64,000 nucleotides of DNA, taken from a bacterium 336/3. Its GTDB lineage: Bacteria > Bacteroidota > Bacteroidia > Cytophagales > Thermonemataceae. The DNA lies in assembly GCA_001281695.1 (NCBI GenBank), contig LJIE01000001.1, positions 3,123,521 through 3,187,520 on the forward strand, in the 5' to 3' direction. Shown one piece after another: positions 25,961 through 34,652 of this stretch. How positions within the stretch are numbered: the first letter of the stretch is position 1; every line of letters starts with the position of its first letter. The notes beneath the pieces were generated by a model. It was not told the origin of the DNA and searched no databases. It saw only the letters and a list, made by a program, of their open reading frames with translations. The position numbers were made by a program, and so were the translations under genes.

Positions 25961-26725
25961 TTATTTGATTACAGGTATTTTACTGAGTAGTTGCATGGGA
26001 CTTTGTGAGTAATCGTATTGATACAATCCGTCAGAACCCACAGCAATCAACGTTTTGTTTCGAGGTATTACATCAAAACTGGCAGTATTGCGTAAAAATT
26101 CTTTTTCTACAGGTTTGGTAGGGTCTGTAATATCAAACCTCTTCAATCCATTTGAGCCTTCTGTAACAAACAAATCTATACCATCTACACCCAAACCATG
26201 TGGGTTTATCATGGACATTCTGTTTACCATTTGAGGATTTGTAGGGTTGCTAATATCCACCACTTCCAAAACATTATCAGACCTTGTACAAGTAATTTGA
26301 CTGTTTCTCAGCGTTACATAAGCGTAATTCCCTTGTGCCACCACAGGGTCGCAAGCTGTAATATGCTGATAGCGAGAAAGCTGAACTGGAGCTTCAGGAT
26401 TAGAGAAATCATAAATATACATGGCATCACTAGCTCCAATAAAAAACTTATTCTGATATGGAAATATCGTTTCTATGCCAAATCCAATATTGGTAGTATG
26501 AATTTGTTTGGGTTCAGTGGGACTTACAAGACTAAAAGTCCTTAAATTGGTTTTATCAACAATATACAGATTATCTCCTTGTATAGCAAAACGAGCCAGA
26601 GAGCCAGCCTGTCCAGTTGTAGGTGAGGCTTTATCAAATGTGCTATCATTACTATCTTGCATACTACAAGCTCCTAGAAAAAATGAGAGCAAAGGGATAT
26701 AGATAAACTTTTTCATCATAGTCAT
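25961..26725 (-). CDS. LVIVD-repeat lipoprotein (longer)
   Basis: The 254-residue protein has a lipobox LGAC about 20 residues in and then a series of beta-propeller-like LVIVD repeats, each ending in a V-x-D-I-S-N-P-x-x-P motif: FSLVSPTEPKQ, IYDFSNPEAPVQ, VVDISNPTNPQMV and RFDITDPTKPVEK. Two possible ATGs (MTMMKK) begin it. LVIVD proteins are surface or periplasmic and of unsettled function. Six bases separate it from the preceding LVIVD gene. Confidence 0.8.
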   Translation of the reverse strand: MTMMKKFIYIPLLSFFLGACSMQDSNDSTFDKASPTTGQAGSLARFAIQGDNLYIVDKTNLRTFSLVSPTEPKQIHTTNIGFGIETIFPYQNKFFIGASDAMYIYDFSNPEAPVQLSRYQHITACDPVVAQGNYAYVTLRNSQITCTRSDNVLEVVDISNPTNPQMVNRMSMINPHGLGVDGIDLFVTEGSNGLKRFDITDPTKPVEKEFLRNTASFDVIPRNKTLIAVGSDGLYQYDYSQSPMQLLSKIPVIK

Positions 26726-26731
26726 AAAGGT

Positions 26732-27262
26732 TTAATATCTACATTTTGGAGATTTGATTTTAACACGTTCCCAGCCTACCACTGCACCTTTGGAAGCATC
26801 CACACACTCAAAAAAACCTTGTACAGGAGGTACTTGAGAGCTGTTTTGTGGTAAAGCATTGGTTATTCGGTTCATCAGTTTTACATCTGTTGGATTAGAT
26901 ATATCAAAAACAACCAAATCCCCATAGTTATCAGCATACATAATATTGCCTTTGATGGCTATATCATTATTAAAAGGAATCTCAATAAAACTAAGAGCTT
27001 TAGGTTGTTTTGTATCTGCATTGTCTATGATATGAACACCTTTACCTGACTCTCCAATGAAGAGGTATTTACCATAGGTATATATTTTCCCTGGTTTCTG
27101 CAAAACACGAGCTTCTAAAGTACTAATAGAGTTGATTTTCTCTTTAGAAGCATAGACAGGCTTAAATCCATCTACTTCATTAGGATATTCATCTTCGTTA
27201 CCGAAGCTAATACAGCCTGAAAGAAGAAATAAAAGTAATAAATAGAGATAGTTATGTTTCAT
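26732..27262 (-). CDS. LVIVD-repeat lipoprotein (shorter)
   Basis: The 176-residue protein has a lipobox LSGC and repeats of the same kind as its neighbour: YLFIGESGKGVHIIDNADTKQPKAL and VFDISNPTDVKLMNRI. It is short for a propeller, with about two or three repeats, and ends KSPKCRY. It may be a half that pairs with the longer neighbour; a frame break separating one ancestral gene in two is possible but both halves have their own lipobox, which argues for separate genes. It heads the three-gene operon. Confidence 0.72.
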   Translation of the reverse strand: MKHNYLYLLLLFLLSGCISFGNEDEYPNEVDGFKPVYASKEKINSISTLEARVLQKPGKIYTYGKYLFIGESGKGVHIIDNADTKQPKALSFIEIPFNNDIAIKGNIMYADNYGDLVVFDISNPTDVKLMNRITNALPQNSSQVPPVQGFFECVDASKGAVVGWERVKIKSPKCRY

Positions 27263-27314
27263 AAATTTTCTATTTAGATGTTTCTATATTTTAAGCAAAA
27301 AATATGCCTAATGC

Positions 27315-28472
27315 TTACAGCATTGCATATTTTTTTACATCTTCAGTGGTAATTTTTACTCCTCCCATAATTACAAGTCTTTCTACCACATTACGCAATT
27401 CTCTGATATTTCCAGACCAGTTTCTTTCTTGAAGTAAAACAATAGCGTCTTTATCTATTTTTTTGGGAGAGTTTCGATAATCTTCAGCAATGTCGTTTAA
27501 AAATCTATCTATAAGCAAAGGTATATCGTCTTTTCTTTCATCTAACGAAGGTACTTTTACCATAATTACACCCAATCTATGAAATAAGTCTTCTCTAAAA
27601 TTTCCTTTTTTGATTTCTTCTTTTAAGTCTTTGTTGGTGGCTGCTATCACTCGTACATTTACTTTGATATCCTTATCACTACCTACACGAGTTATTTTCT
27701 GTTCTTGTAAAGCCCTTAATACTTTGGCTTGTGCTGAGAGGCTCATATCCCCGATTTCATCCAAAAAGAGTGTGCCTCCATCAGCTTGTTCAAATTTTCC
27801 TTTTTTATCTTTGATAGCTCCTGTAAACGAACCTTTTTCATGCCCAAAAAGCTCACTTTCAATGAGTTCACTAGGAATAGCTGCACAATTAACCTCAACA
27901 AGAGGCATAGAAACTCTTTCACTTTGTTCGTGTATTTGTCTGCAAACAAGCTCTTTACCTGAACCATTGGGTCCTATAATCAGAACACGAGCATCTGTTT
28001 TAGCTATTTTTTCAATATCATCTTTTATTTGCTTGATAACCTCTGATTCGCCTATAATTTCGTATTTTTTGCTGATAACTTTTTTAAGTATCTTGGTTTC
28101 TTTCACAAGACTTGTTTTTTCCAAGGCGTTCTTAACTGTTATGAGCAAACGATTGAGATCTGGTGGTTTTGTAATAAACTCATAAGCTCCTTTTTTGGTA
28201 GCATCTACGGCTGTTTCTATGGTACCATGAGCCGAAATCATGATAAATTGAGTATTTTTACCCAATTCAGAAAATTTGGTAAGTACCTCCAAACCATCCA
28301 TTTTGGGCATTTTAATATCACACAATGCAATGTCATAATCTTCTTTGGTCAACATTGCAAGCCCTTCTTCTCCATCTTTTGCTTCTTCTACTTTATGTTT
28401 TTCGTATTCTAATATTTCTCTTAAGGCATAACGGATACTTGCCTCATCATCAATGATTAATATTCTTGCCAT
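27315..28472 (-). CDS. Sigma-54 activator response regulator without an HTH domain
   Basis: From the ATG at 28472 the protein has 385 residues; a longer frame starts only at TTG. It has a receiver (IDDE at 7-10, acceptor Asp52 in CDIKMPKMDG) and an AAA+ domain with Walker A GPNGSGKE, the sigma-54 loop as GSFTGA, and NWSGNIRELRNVVERL. NtrC-type proteins normally continue into a Fis-type DNA-binding helix-turn-helix; here the chain stops at VKKYAML right after the AAA+ lid. It may work from solution, or with a partner. No kinase gene lies next to it. Confidence 0.87.
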   Translation of the reverse strand: MARILIIDDEASIRYALREILEYEKHKVEEAKDGEEGLAMLTKEDYDIALCDIKMPKMDGLEVLTKFSELGKNTQFIMISAHGTIETAVDATKKGAYEFITKPPDLNRLLITVKNALEKTSLVKETKILKKVISKKYEIIGESEVIKQIKDDIEKIAKTDARVLIIGPNGSGKELVCRQIHEQSERVSMPLVEVNCAAIPSELIESELFGHEKGSFTGAIKDKKGKFEQADGGTLFLDEIGDMSLSAQAKVLRALQEQKITRVGSDKDIKVNVRVIAATNKDLKEEIKKGNFREDLFHRLGVIMVKVPSLDERKDDIPLLIDRFLNDIAEDYRNSPKKIDKDAIVLLQERNWSGNIRELRNVVERLVIMGGVKITTEDVKKYAML

Positions 28473-28558
28473 AGTATTGATTGGTTTATGCAAATGTGCA
28501 AATTATTTTCTGATATATCAAATAGTTAGTTTTTTAGCCTTTCAAAACCTTTAAGTGT

Positions 28559-30268
28559 TTAATAACCCACTGCTGTGTCATCTCTTCTATTGTCTGCACC
28601 ACCCTCCAATTTGCCATCTGGCAATATCAAAATACCATTTACTTTTCCAATTGGGTTTCTTTCTTGGAGCGTGTAGCCCCATTGTTTAAGTATCATTCTT
28701 GTTTTTTCGTCAAAAGTGGCTTTTTCAATATACACCAAATCTGGTAGCCATTGATGATGAAAACGAGGCTTTTCAATGGCTTCCTGAAGGCTCATATCAA
28801 ACTCTATTACATTCAAAACTACCTGAAAAACAGATGTTGTAATGGTTGAGCCACCAGGTGTACCTACAATCATAAAAAGCTTGTTGTTTTTTTCTAAAAT
28901 GGTAGGTGTCATTGAACTTAACATGCGTTTGTTGGGTGCTATGGCATTGGCTTTGCCTCCTACCACTCCAAACATATTAGGAACGCCTGTTTTGCTACTA
29001 AAATCGTCCATTTCGTTGTTTAACAAAAAACCTGCTCCATGTACCATAATTTTTGAACCATAATTATCGTTGAGTGTGGTGGTTACAGCCACAGCATTGC
29101 CCAAAGCATCCACAATCGAATAATGTGTTGTTTCTTCACTTTCTTTTCCGCTCAATACTCCTGCTTTTATTTGTCTGGAAGGTGTCGCTTTTTCAGGCGT
29201 AAAATCTTTGATACGTTTAGCAATGTAGGTTTTGTCTAAAAGTTTCTTGATGGGAACTTTATAAAAATCAGGGTCTCCAATATAAGTCGCTCTATCTGCG
29301 TAGAATCGGCGTTCAGCTTCTATAATAGCTTGTATGCTTTTAGGATGATGAAATCCCCATTCTTTTAAAGGAAATTTCTCCACCATTCCAAGCATCTGAA
29401 TTAGCCCTATTCCTCCTGCTGAAGGCGGGGACATAGAAATAATTTTATAGTCTTTGTAACTCCCTATTACAGGTTTTCGCCAAGTAGCTTTGTAGTTTTG
29501 TAAATCTTCTAAACTAATGATACCTTTGTTTGCCTGTGGGCTTTTCATTTGAGCAACTATCAATTCAGCCGTTTTTCCTTTGTAGAAACCCTCTCTTCCA
29601 TTATCACGTATTCTTTCAAGTGTATGAGCTAAATCAATGTGTTTGAGTGTATCTCCAGCTTTCCAAAAAATGCCTTCTGGTTTTACCCAATGAGGAATCT
29701 GTGTATTATTTTTGATAAAATCAGCTCTGTATTCATTCAAACCATCCGCTTCGGCTTTGGTAAGGATTACACCTTTGTATGCCAAATCTATGGCAGGTTG
29801 TACCAAATCCTTGAAAGGTAATGTTCCAAATTTCTGATGTACTTGCCATAGACCATCTACAGTTCCTGGTACACCCACAGCCAAATGGCTTTCCAAACTT
29901 AAATTGGGAATTACATTCCTCTGAGCATCTAAAAACATATCTTTGTGAGCTTTTTTTGGGGCTTTTTCTCGGTAATCAAGAGTTCCATATTCGCTTTTAT
30001 GAGTTCTATACACCATAAAACCACCTCCACCAATATTACCTGCTACAGGATAACAAACAGCTAGTGCTAATTCAGTTGCAATCATGGCATCAAAGGCATT
30101 ACCACCTTTTTTAAGCACCTCCAAACCTATCTTGGAAGCATCAGGGTAAGCACTTACAACCATTGCTTTAGAAGCAATGACACCTCTTTTTTGTTGAGCA
30201 GAGGTTACAAAACAAAATAATAAAAGTATAAAATTTGATAAAAATAGTTTTTTCATGTATGATGGCAT
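28559..30268 (-). CDS. ggt: Gamma-glutamyltransferase
   Basis: The 569-residue enzyme cleaves or transfers the gamma-glutamyl group of glutathione and related compounds in the periplasm. A signal peptide starts it (a second ATG, MKKLFLSNFILLLF, is at 30256). The precursor self-cleaves before the nucleophile Thr in ETTHYSIVDALGNAVAVT near residue 380. NIGGGGFMVYR, AGDTL, PPSAGGIGLIQML, SSMTPTI and GTPGGSTI are all in place, so it should be active. A TATTTTTG element lies 29 bases before the first ATG. Confidence 0.93.
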   Translation of the reverse strand: MPSYMKKLFLSNFILLLFCFVTSAQQKRGVIASKAMVVSAYPDASKIGLEVLKKGGNAFDAMIATELALAVCYPVAGNIGGGGFMVYRTHKSEYGTLDYREKAPKKAHKDMFLDAQRNVIPNLSLESHLAVGVPGTVDGLWQVHQKFGTLPFKDLVQPAIDLAYKGVILTKAEADGLNEYRADFIKNNTQIPHWVKPEGIFWKAGDTLKHIDLAHTLERIRDNGREGFYKGKTAELIVAQMKSPQANKGIISLEDLQNYKATWRKPVIGSYKDYKIISMSPPSAGGIGLIQMLGMVEKFPLKEWGFHHPKSIQAIIEAERRFYADRATYIGDPDFYKVPIKKLLDKTYIAKRIKDFTPEKATPSRQIKAGVLSGKESEETTHYSIVDALGNAVAVTTTLNDNYGSKIMVHGAGFLLNNEMDDFSSKTGVPNMFGVVGGKANAIAPNKRMLSSMTPTILEKNNKLFMIVGTPGGSTITTSVFQVVLNVIEFDMSLQEAIEKPRFHHQWLPDLVYIEKATFDEKTRMILKQWGYTLQERNPIGKVNGILILPDGKLEGGADNRRDDTAVGY

Positions 30269-30296
30269 TTCATTCTACGTTATGAATTGTGTAAAG

Positions 30297-30304
30297 CAAA
30301 AATA
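30297..30304 (-). promoter_or_regulatory. -7 element upstream of ggt
   Basis: Minus-strand TATTTTTG, an exact TAnnTTTG, 29 bases before the first ATG; no -33 TTG at the standard distance. Confidence 0.4.
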
Positions 30305-30335
30305 CATATTTTAACTAATCCATCACTAAAATTTT

Positions 30336-30941
30336 ATGTTACTTAATTTTGATGAAACTTACATTTTAGAAAACGAAAAAATCCGTTTAGAGCCTCTTCA
30401 AGAAGCTCATTTAGAGCATTTAAAGCATTTCCCTATCGAAGAACCTGAAATTTGGAAATATAGCCTTATGCAAATTAATGATGTTGATAGTCTCCAAAGA
30501 TATATTCAAATAGCTCTCGAGAACCGAAAAGCTAAAAAAGAATATGCATTTGCTGTATTTGATAAACTCAAACAGCAATATGCTGGCTCTACAAGATTTT
30601 ATGATATACAGCTTGAAAACAGAATGTTACAACTTGGTTTTACTTGGTATGGCAAAAGTTTTCAAGGTACTCATGTGAATAGAAACTGTAAATATTTACT
30701 TTTGGAATTTGCTTTTGAACAGTTAAACAACGAAAGAGTAGAATTTCGAGCTGATTACAGAAATGAAAAAAGCATCCAAGCCATGATGAAGATTGGTTGT
30801 GTAAAAGAGGGCATCATGCGTAGTCATGCCGATTGTGCAGATGGTACACGCAGAACAAGTGTCATTTTAAGTATTTTAAAAGATGAATGGCATAGTTCAG
30901 TTAAAAACAATTTACTAAATTCTTTACAAAAATATGATTGA
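30336..30941 (+). CDS. GNAT acetyltransferase, RimJ/RimL-like
   Basis: The 201-residue protein follows the RimJ/RimL pattern: IRLEPLQEAHLEHLKHFP at the start, YAGSTRFYDIQ in the core, LGFTWYGKSFQGTHVNRNCKYLLLEFAFEQ as the acetyl-CoA region and VEFRADYRNEKSIQAMMKIGCVKEGIMRSH as the late strands. The substrate (a protein N-terminus or small amine) is not shown. It overlaps the next GNAT gene by eight bases, so the two are translationally coupled. Confidence 0.83.
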   Translation: MLLNFDETYILENEKIRLEPLQEAHLEHLKHFPIEEPEIWKYSLMQINDVDSLQRYIQIALENRKAKKEYAFAVFDKLKQQYAGSTRFYDIQLENRMLQLGFTWYGKSFQGTHVNRNCKYLLLEFAFEQLNNERVEFRADYRNEKSIQAMMKIGCVKEGIMRSHADCADGTRRTSVILSILKDEWHSSVKNNLLNSLQKYD

Positions 30942-31389
30942 GATTATTGATTATTCTGAAGAAAATAAAAGTTTTATAAAAAACCTAAATATAGAATGGC
31001 TCGAAAAGTATTTTGCTGTTGAGCCAAATGACGAAAAACAGCTTTCTAACCCTCAAGAAGAAATTATAGACAAAGGAGGCATGATTTTCTATGCCCAATA
31101 CCAAAACGAAATCGTAGGTTGTGCAGCCCTGATGAAAGTAGATGAAACTACTTATGAGCTTTCAAAAATGGCTGTTACAGCAACACATCAGGGTTTGGGA
31201 ATTGGCAAATATTTGATGAAACACTGTTTAGAGACAGCTCAAAGAATGTCTATGAAGAAATTAATTCTATATTCTAATACAAAACTCCAAACAGCTGTTG
31301 AGATGTATAGAAAATACGGTTTCAAAGAAATCTCTTTTAATAGCACCCACTACAAAAGAGCAAACATCAAGATGGAGTTAGACTTGTAA
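30934..31389 (+). CDS. GNAT acetyltransferase
   Basis: The 151-residue protein carries the acetyl-CoA-binding loop as HQGLGIGKYLMKHCLETA, the preceding strand LSKMAVTA, and the C-terminal AVEMYRKYGFKEI that closes the fold. This is the small single-domain GNAT type with unknown acceptor. Its ATG is inside the end of the upstream GNAT gene (overlap ATGATTGA), typical of coupled translation. Confidence 0.83.
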   Translation: MIEIIDYSEENKSFIKNLNIEWLEKYFAVEPNDEKQLSNPQEEIIDKGGMIFYAQYQNEIVGCAALMKVDETTYELSKMAVTATHQGLGIGKYLMKHCLETAQRMSMKKLILYSNTKLQTAVEMYRKYGFKEISFNSTHYKRANIKMELDL

Positions 31390-31405
31390 AATATAACAAT
31401 GAAAT

Positions 31406-32140
31406 ATGCAATCAAATATGAGAAGTAAAAGGCTTATTTGGGTGTTTTTGATTTTATTTTACTCAAAAGCTTTTTCACAAGTTCCTCTTGAAAAAGCTTT
31501 TAAAGATTTGGAGAAAAAACTTGCCAAACGTCACATTAAACATTTTAAAGAGACTGATGAAACACAAGCCACAGCCGAAGCTCATATGGGTATCGGTCTC
31601 TACATTCGCAACTTTTGGATAAGAAATGAAAGTAAGCAAGAACTCATTCTATTTTTTGATTCTCTTGAAATCTATCATCCTGATGATATGTCTGACATCA
31701 TTCTCACTTCATTTCACAGAAAACTTAACAACAAGCCTATTCATTTGGAAGAACAAGTGAATAGAATACATGCTTATTGGAAGCCTCTCATGGAATGTAA
31801 AGCCAAAAGAGAAGAAAATGCAAAATTAAATTATACTCGTTATAAAGAAGGTGATACAATTACTCTAAAACAACCTATTGAAACAAATGTTATTGATAAA
31901 AGTGTGAGTGCAGTAGTGTATACTTGCCCTTATGACTATGCTTTAAGAGAAAATAAAGAGGGGTATGCTATTTTCAAATGTGTGATAAAATATAAATATG
32001 AAGGAAGGCTTGATTTTCAATTTGTGGTGGAGGTCATAGAAGTGACTCCATTGGGTATCTCTTTTATACTTGAAAAAACTTATCCGAAACAAGAAATGGA
32101 TATTGAGTTAATGGATGTAAATATATTGCCTCCCAAATAA
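31406..32140 (+). CDS. Secreted protein of unknown function
   Basis: The 244-residue protein has a signal peptide; either the ATG at 31406 or the one at 31418 (MRSKRLIWVFLILFYSKAFSQ) could start it. The mature part has an alpha-helical first half with KDLEKKLAKRHIKHFKETDE and a motif HMGIGLYIRNFW that recurs in Bacteroidota proteins annotated with a DUF6794-like region; I give that only as a resemblance. The second half is beta-rich (KYEGRLDFQFVVEVIEVTPLGISF). It follows the two GNAT genes by 16 bases. Confidence 0.6.
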   Translation: MQSNMRSKRLIWVFLILFYSKAFSQVPLEKAFKDLEKKLAKRHIKHFKETDETQATAEAHMGIGLYIRNFWIRNESKQELILFFDSLEIYHPDDMSDIILTSFHRKLNNKPIHLEEQVNRIHAYWKPLMECKAKREENAKLNYTRYKEGDTITLKQPIETNVIDKSVSAVVYTCPYDYALRENKEGYAIFKCVIKYKYEGRLDFQFVVEVIEVTPLGISFILEKTYPKQEMDIELMDVNILPPK

Positions 32141-32163
32141 CTAAACATCCTTAATGATTTCCT

Positions 32164-32640
32164 TTATTGTATTTTATCAACTTTTTGAACTCTGACCAGA
32201 TAAGAATAACAGTTTTCAAAATATGTAAATATTTCAACAGAAATATCTTCGAGTTTTAATTCATATTTTTGCCAAAAATGACTTTTAATATCTTTTGTAA
32301 AAATCCTAAATATAAACGTAAAATTAGCCTTTCTTCTTGGATAACACTCATATTTTCCTATAAATATTTTATTGGATTCTATTTTGATGAAAGGCTTAAA
32401 ACCTCTACCACAATATTCTAAAAGTTTAGTCTTTAAATATGCTTCAAATATGATAGTATCGTTTATAGATTTATCAGCATCGATGCTAAGTTCAGAAGGT
32501 ATAAATATGTCTTCACTACAATTATTAATTATCTTGTATTGGAAATTTTTTTTTCTCTCCATAAGATAAATCTCACAACAATCTTTATTTTGAATGTTAG
32601 GAGATACCCAAAAAGCCATATAAACGATCAAGTGAAACAT
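32164..32640 (-). CDS. Hypothetical protein, 158 residues
   Basis: The N-terminus MFHLIVYMAFWVSPNIQ is short and hydrophobic and may be a signal sequence, though it lacks positive charge. The rest is beta-rich with paired cysteines (KDCCEIYL, NNCSEDIF, EYCGRGF, YECYPRR). I recognise no family. It lies downstream of the LUD gene on the same strand with 13 bases between, so it could be a late gene of the KTSC-hemF-LUD transcript. Codon use matches its neighbours. Confidence 0.5.
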   Translation of the reverse strand: MFHLIVYMAFWVSPNIQNKDCCEIYLMERKKNFQYKIINNCSEDIFIPSELSIDADKSINDTIIFEAYLKTKLLEYCGRGFKPFIKIESNKIFIGKYECYPRRKANFTFIFRIFTKDIKSHFWQKYELKLEDISVEIFTYFENCYSYLVRVQKVDKIQ

Positions 32641-32653
32641 AAAAAATATTTTC

Positions 32654-33295
32654 CTACTCTCCCAACATATCTTCTATTAGAAAAACATGCAATTCTTTGG
32701 GTCCATGAGCTCCCAGAACGAGTGTTTTTTCAATATCGGCTGTACGGCTGGGGCCATTGATAAAAGATATCATGGAAGGCATATTTTTATATTTTTGCCT
32801 TATTTTCCCTAAAGCTGTCTCTACATCATAAACCAATTGGGATGTAAAAGCCACCACAATGTGAATATGTGGATACACTGTAAGTCTTCTGCCTGCTTTC
32901 TGGCGAGAACTCACTAATACACCTCCATCACGAGCAATGAGCATTTCGCAAGTAGTGATTCCTATTTCTGCTTTGAGAAAATTTTCATCATCTTTCTTAT
33001 AGGAAATGTCTGTAAGGTCCATAATACTCTGTAATTCTTTCTCCCAAACATATACATCTGTTGTTTTTTTGTATTGAATGAGTGCAGAAAGATTCATCAG
33101 AAAATCTTTTTCATCTTCACAGAAACAGAAGTTTCCTTGTATATTTTTAAGATTTTCGGCAAATAAAATCGCTAGATCGTCATGAGCTGGTTTTGTATAG
33201 ATATTTGCTGTAAAATCGGGTTTAGGCGATTTTTTAGTACTTTCTTTTTTTAAAGCATTTTGAATATTTGCTATAATTTTGCTTCTATCGTCCAT
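32654..33295 (-). CDS. LUD-domain protein, LutC/YkgG family
   Basis: The 213-residue protein shows the LUD pattern: ADVYVWEK-like core, AEIGITTCEMLIARDGGVLVSSRQKAGRRLTVYPHIHIVV and the closing SMISFINGPSRTADIEKTLVLGAHGPKELHVFLIED. LutC is one of three proteins of the lactate-oxidation complex (LutABC), but lutA and lutB are not adjacent, so a lactate role is not supported here. It follows hemF after 25 bases. Confidence 0.85.
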   Translation of the reverse strand: MDDRSKIIANIQNALKKESTKKSPKPDFTANIYTKPAHDDLAILFAENLKNIQGNFCFCEDEKDFLMNLSALIQYKKTTDVYVWEKELQSIMDLTDISYKKDDENFLKAEIGITTCEMLIARDGGVLVSSRQKAGRRLTVYPHIHIVVAFTSQLVYDVETALGKIRQKYKNMPSMISFINGPSRTADIEKTLVLGAHGPKELHVFLIEDMLGE

Positions 33296-33320
33296 TTTCT
33301 ATTTTCTTAATTGTTTTTTA

Positions 33321-34256
33321 TTATACCCAATCAATTCCTTTTCTGAGCATTTGTAGAGTTTCTTCTTCAGGGCTGTTGGGTTCTGGTCTGAAATCGTACG
33401 TCCATTGGGCTTGAGGAGGCAAGCTCATCAAGATAGATTCTATTCTTCCATTGGTTTCAAGACCAAATTTTGTGCCTGCATCATATACTAAATTAAATTC
33501 TACATAACGTCCACGTCTTAGGTATTGCCATTTTTTATGCTTTTCTGTATATTCTTTATCTTTATTTTTATGCATTAAATGAGTATAGATAGAAGAAAAA
33601 CTCTTTCCTAAATCCAACACAAAATTAAACAAATTCTCTTTTGAAAAGTTTTCTGAACCTTGAACCCTATCAAAAAACACTCCTCCAATACCTCTGGTTT
33701 CATTCCTGTGTTTGATGAAAAAATAGTCATCAGCCCATTTCTTGTATTTTGGATAAAAATCTACCTGATGTAAATCACAGACTCTTTTAAGTTGGTTATG
33801 AAAAAACTGGGCATCTTCTTTATTTACATAATGTGGAGTCAAATCTATACCTCCTCCAAACCAATAAGTAGAACTACCATCTTTTCCTTGTGACTCAAAA
33901 TATCTGATATTCATGTGGATAATTGGCACAAATGGATTGTGTGGATGTAATACAATAGAGACACCCGTAGCAAGAAAATCACCTTCTGCCATATGAAGTT
34001 TTTCAGCCATAAGAGGTGTTACTTCACCGTGAACTTTCGAGAAATTTACGCCTCCTTTTTCAATCACACTCCCCTCTGCAAATACCCTTGTAAGTCCACC
34101 TCCACCTTCAGGACGTAGCCAAAGATCTTCCGAAAACTTCTGACCACTCCCATCAGCCAATTCTAAAGCACTACAAATACTACTCTGAATATTCTGAAAC
34201 TCTTCTATAACTATTAAATGAAATTCTTCACCTCTACTTTTTTCTTGCATACTCAT
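33321..34256 (-). CDS. hemF: Oxygen-dependent coproporphyrinogen III oxidase
   Basis: From the ATG at 34256 the enzyme has 311 residues (the open frame extends three codons to a TTG). It turns coproporphyrinogen III into protoporphyrinogen IX in the cytosol using oxygen. Diagnostic segments are GGGGLTRVFAEG, FLATGVSIVLHPHNPFVPIIHMNIRYFE, WWFGGGID-like SSTYWFGGGIDLTPHY, RGIGGVFFDR and RRGRYVEFNLVYDAGTKFGLETNGR. All are intact. Its start overlaps the end of the KTSC gene by about 23 bases, indicating coupling. It implies aerobic heme synthesis. Confidence 0.95.
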   Translation of the reverse strand: MSMQEKSRGEEFHLIVIEEFQNIQSSICSALELADGSGQKFSEDLWLRPEGGGGLTRVFAEGSVIEKGGVNFSKVHGEVTPLMAEKLHMAEGDFLATGVSIVLHPHNPFVPIIHMNIRYFESQGKDGSSTYWFGGGIDLTPHYVNKEDAQFFHNQLKRVCDLHQVDFYPKYKKWADDYFFIKHRNETRGIGGVFFDRVQGSENFSKENLFNFVLDLGKSFSSIYTHLMHKNKDKEYTEKHKKWQYLRRGRYVEFNLVYDAGTKFGLETNGRIESILMSLPPQAQWTYDFRPEPNSPEEETLQMLRKGIDWV

Positions 34257-34446
34257 AATTTCCAATAATATGTTGGTTCATAAATTGTCCTTTTGATGAA
34301 GCTTCCATGAATTGTTCATACAATTCTTCAGGCACTTTATAGTATTCATAAATTGTCTGATTTTGGAAGGTAACCTCTAATATTTGTTCATTTTTTTTAT
34401 AGCTAACAAAGGCTATCATAGATGAATCTATCTTTTCATTTTCCAT
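34234..34446 (-). CDS. KTSC-domain protein
   Basis: The 70-residue protein (MENEKIDSSMIAFVSYKKN ... YYKVPEELYEQFMEASSKGQFMNQHI) matches the KTSC domain, named after lysyl-tRNA synthetase C-terminal relatives; function unknown, RNA binding sometimes suggested. The longer frame begins at a GTG lying in a minus-strand -7 element (34470-34477), so the ATG at 34446 is preferred. It overlaps hemF. Confidence 0.8.
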   Translation of the reverse strand: MENEKIDSSMIAFVSYKKNEQILEVTFQNQTIYEYYKVPEELYEQFMEASSKGQFMNQHIIGNYEYARKK

Positions 34447-34469
34447 AATTGGTGATATATTTTTACTCA

Positions 34470-34477
34470 CAAAAATA
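34470..34477 (-). promoter_or_regulatory. -7 element for the KTSC-hemF-LUD genes
   Basis: Minus-strand TATTTTTG, an exact TAnnTTTG, 23 bases before the ATG at 34446. It covers the alternative GTG start of the KTSC frame. Confidence 0.5.
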
Positions 34478-34652
34478 GTATAAAATAATATTTTTATGGC
34501 TTTCTATTTGAATACTTTCTTACTATAAGGTCAAATTTCTTTATTTTAAAATATTATATTTAAGTTTCTTGAAAAAAAAATTTGTTTTTAAGAATATTTT
34601 TTTGAAAATTGTTTGCATAATCGTTCGTCTTAACAAGAAACTTATTCTCAAT

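Noticed and set aside
27610-28185. Antisense frame of 191 codons over the sigma-54 regulator
   Set aside because: Serine- and leucine-rich shadow of a conserved gene; no family features.
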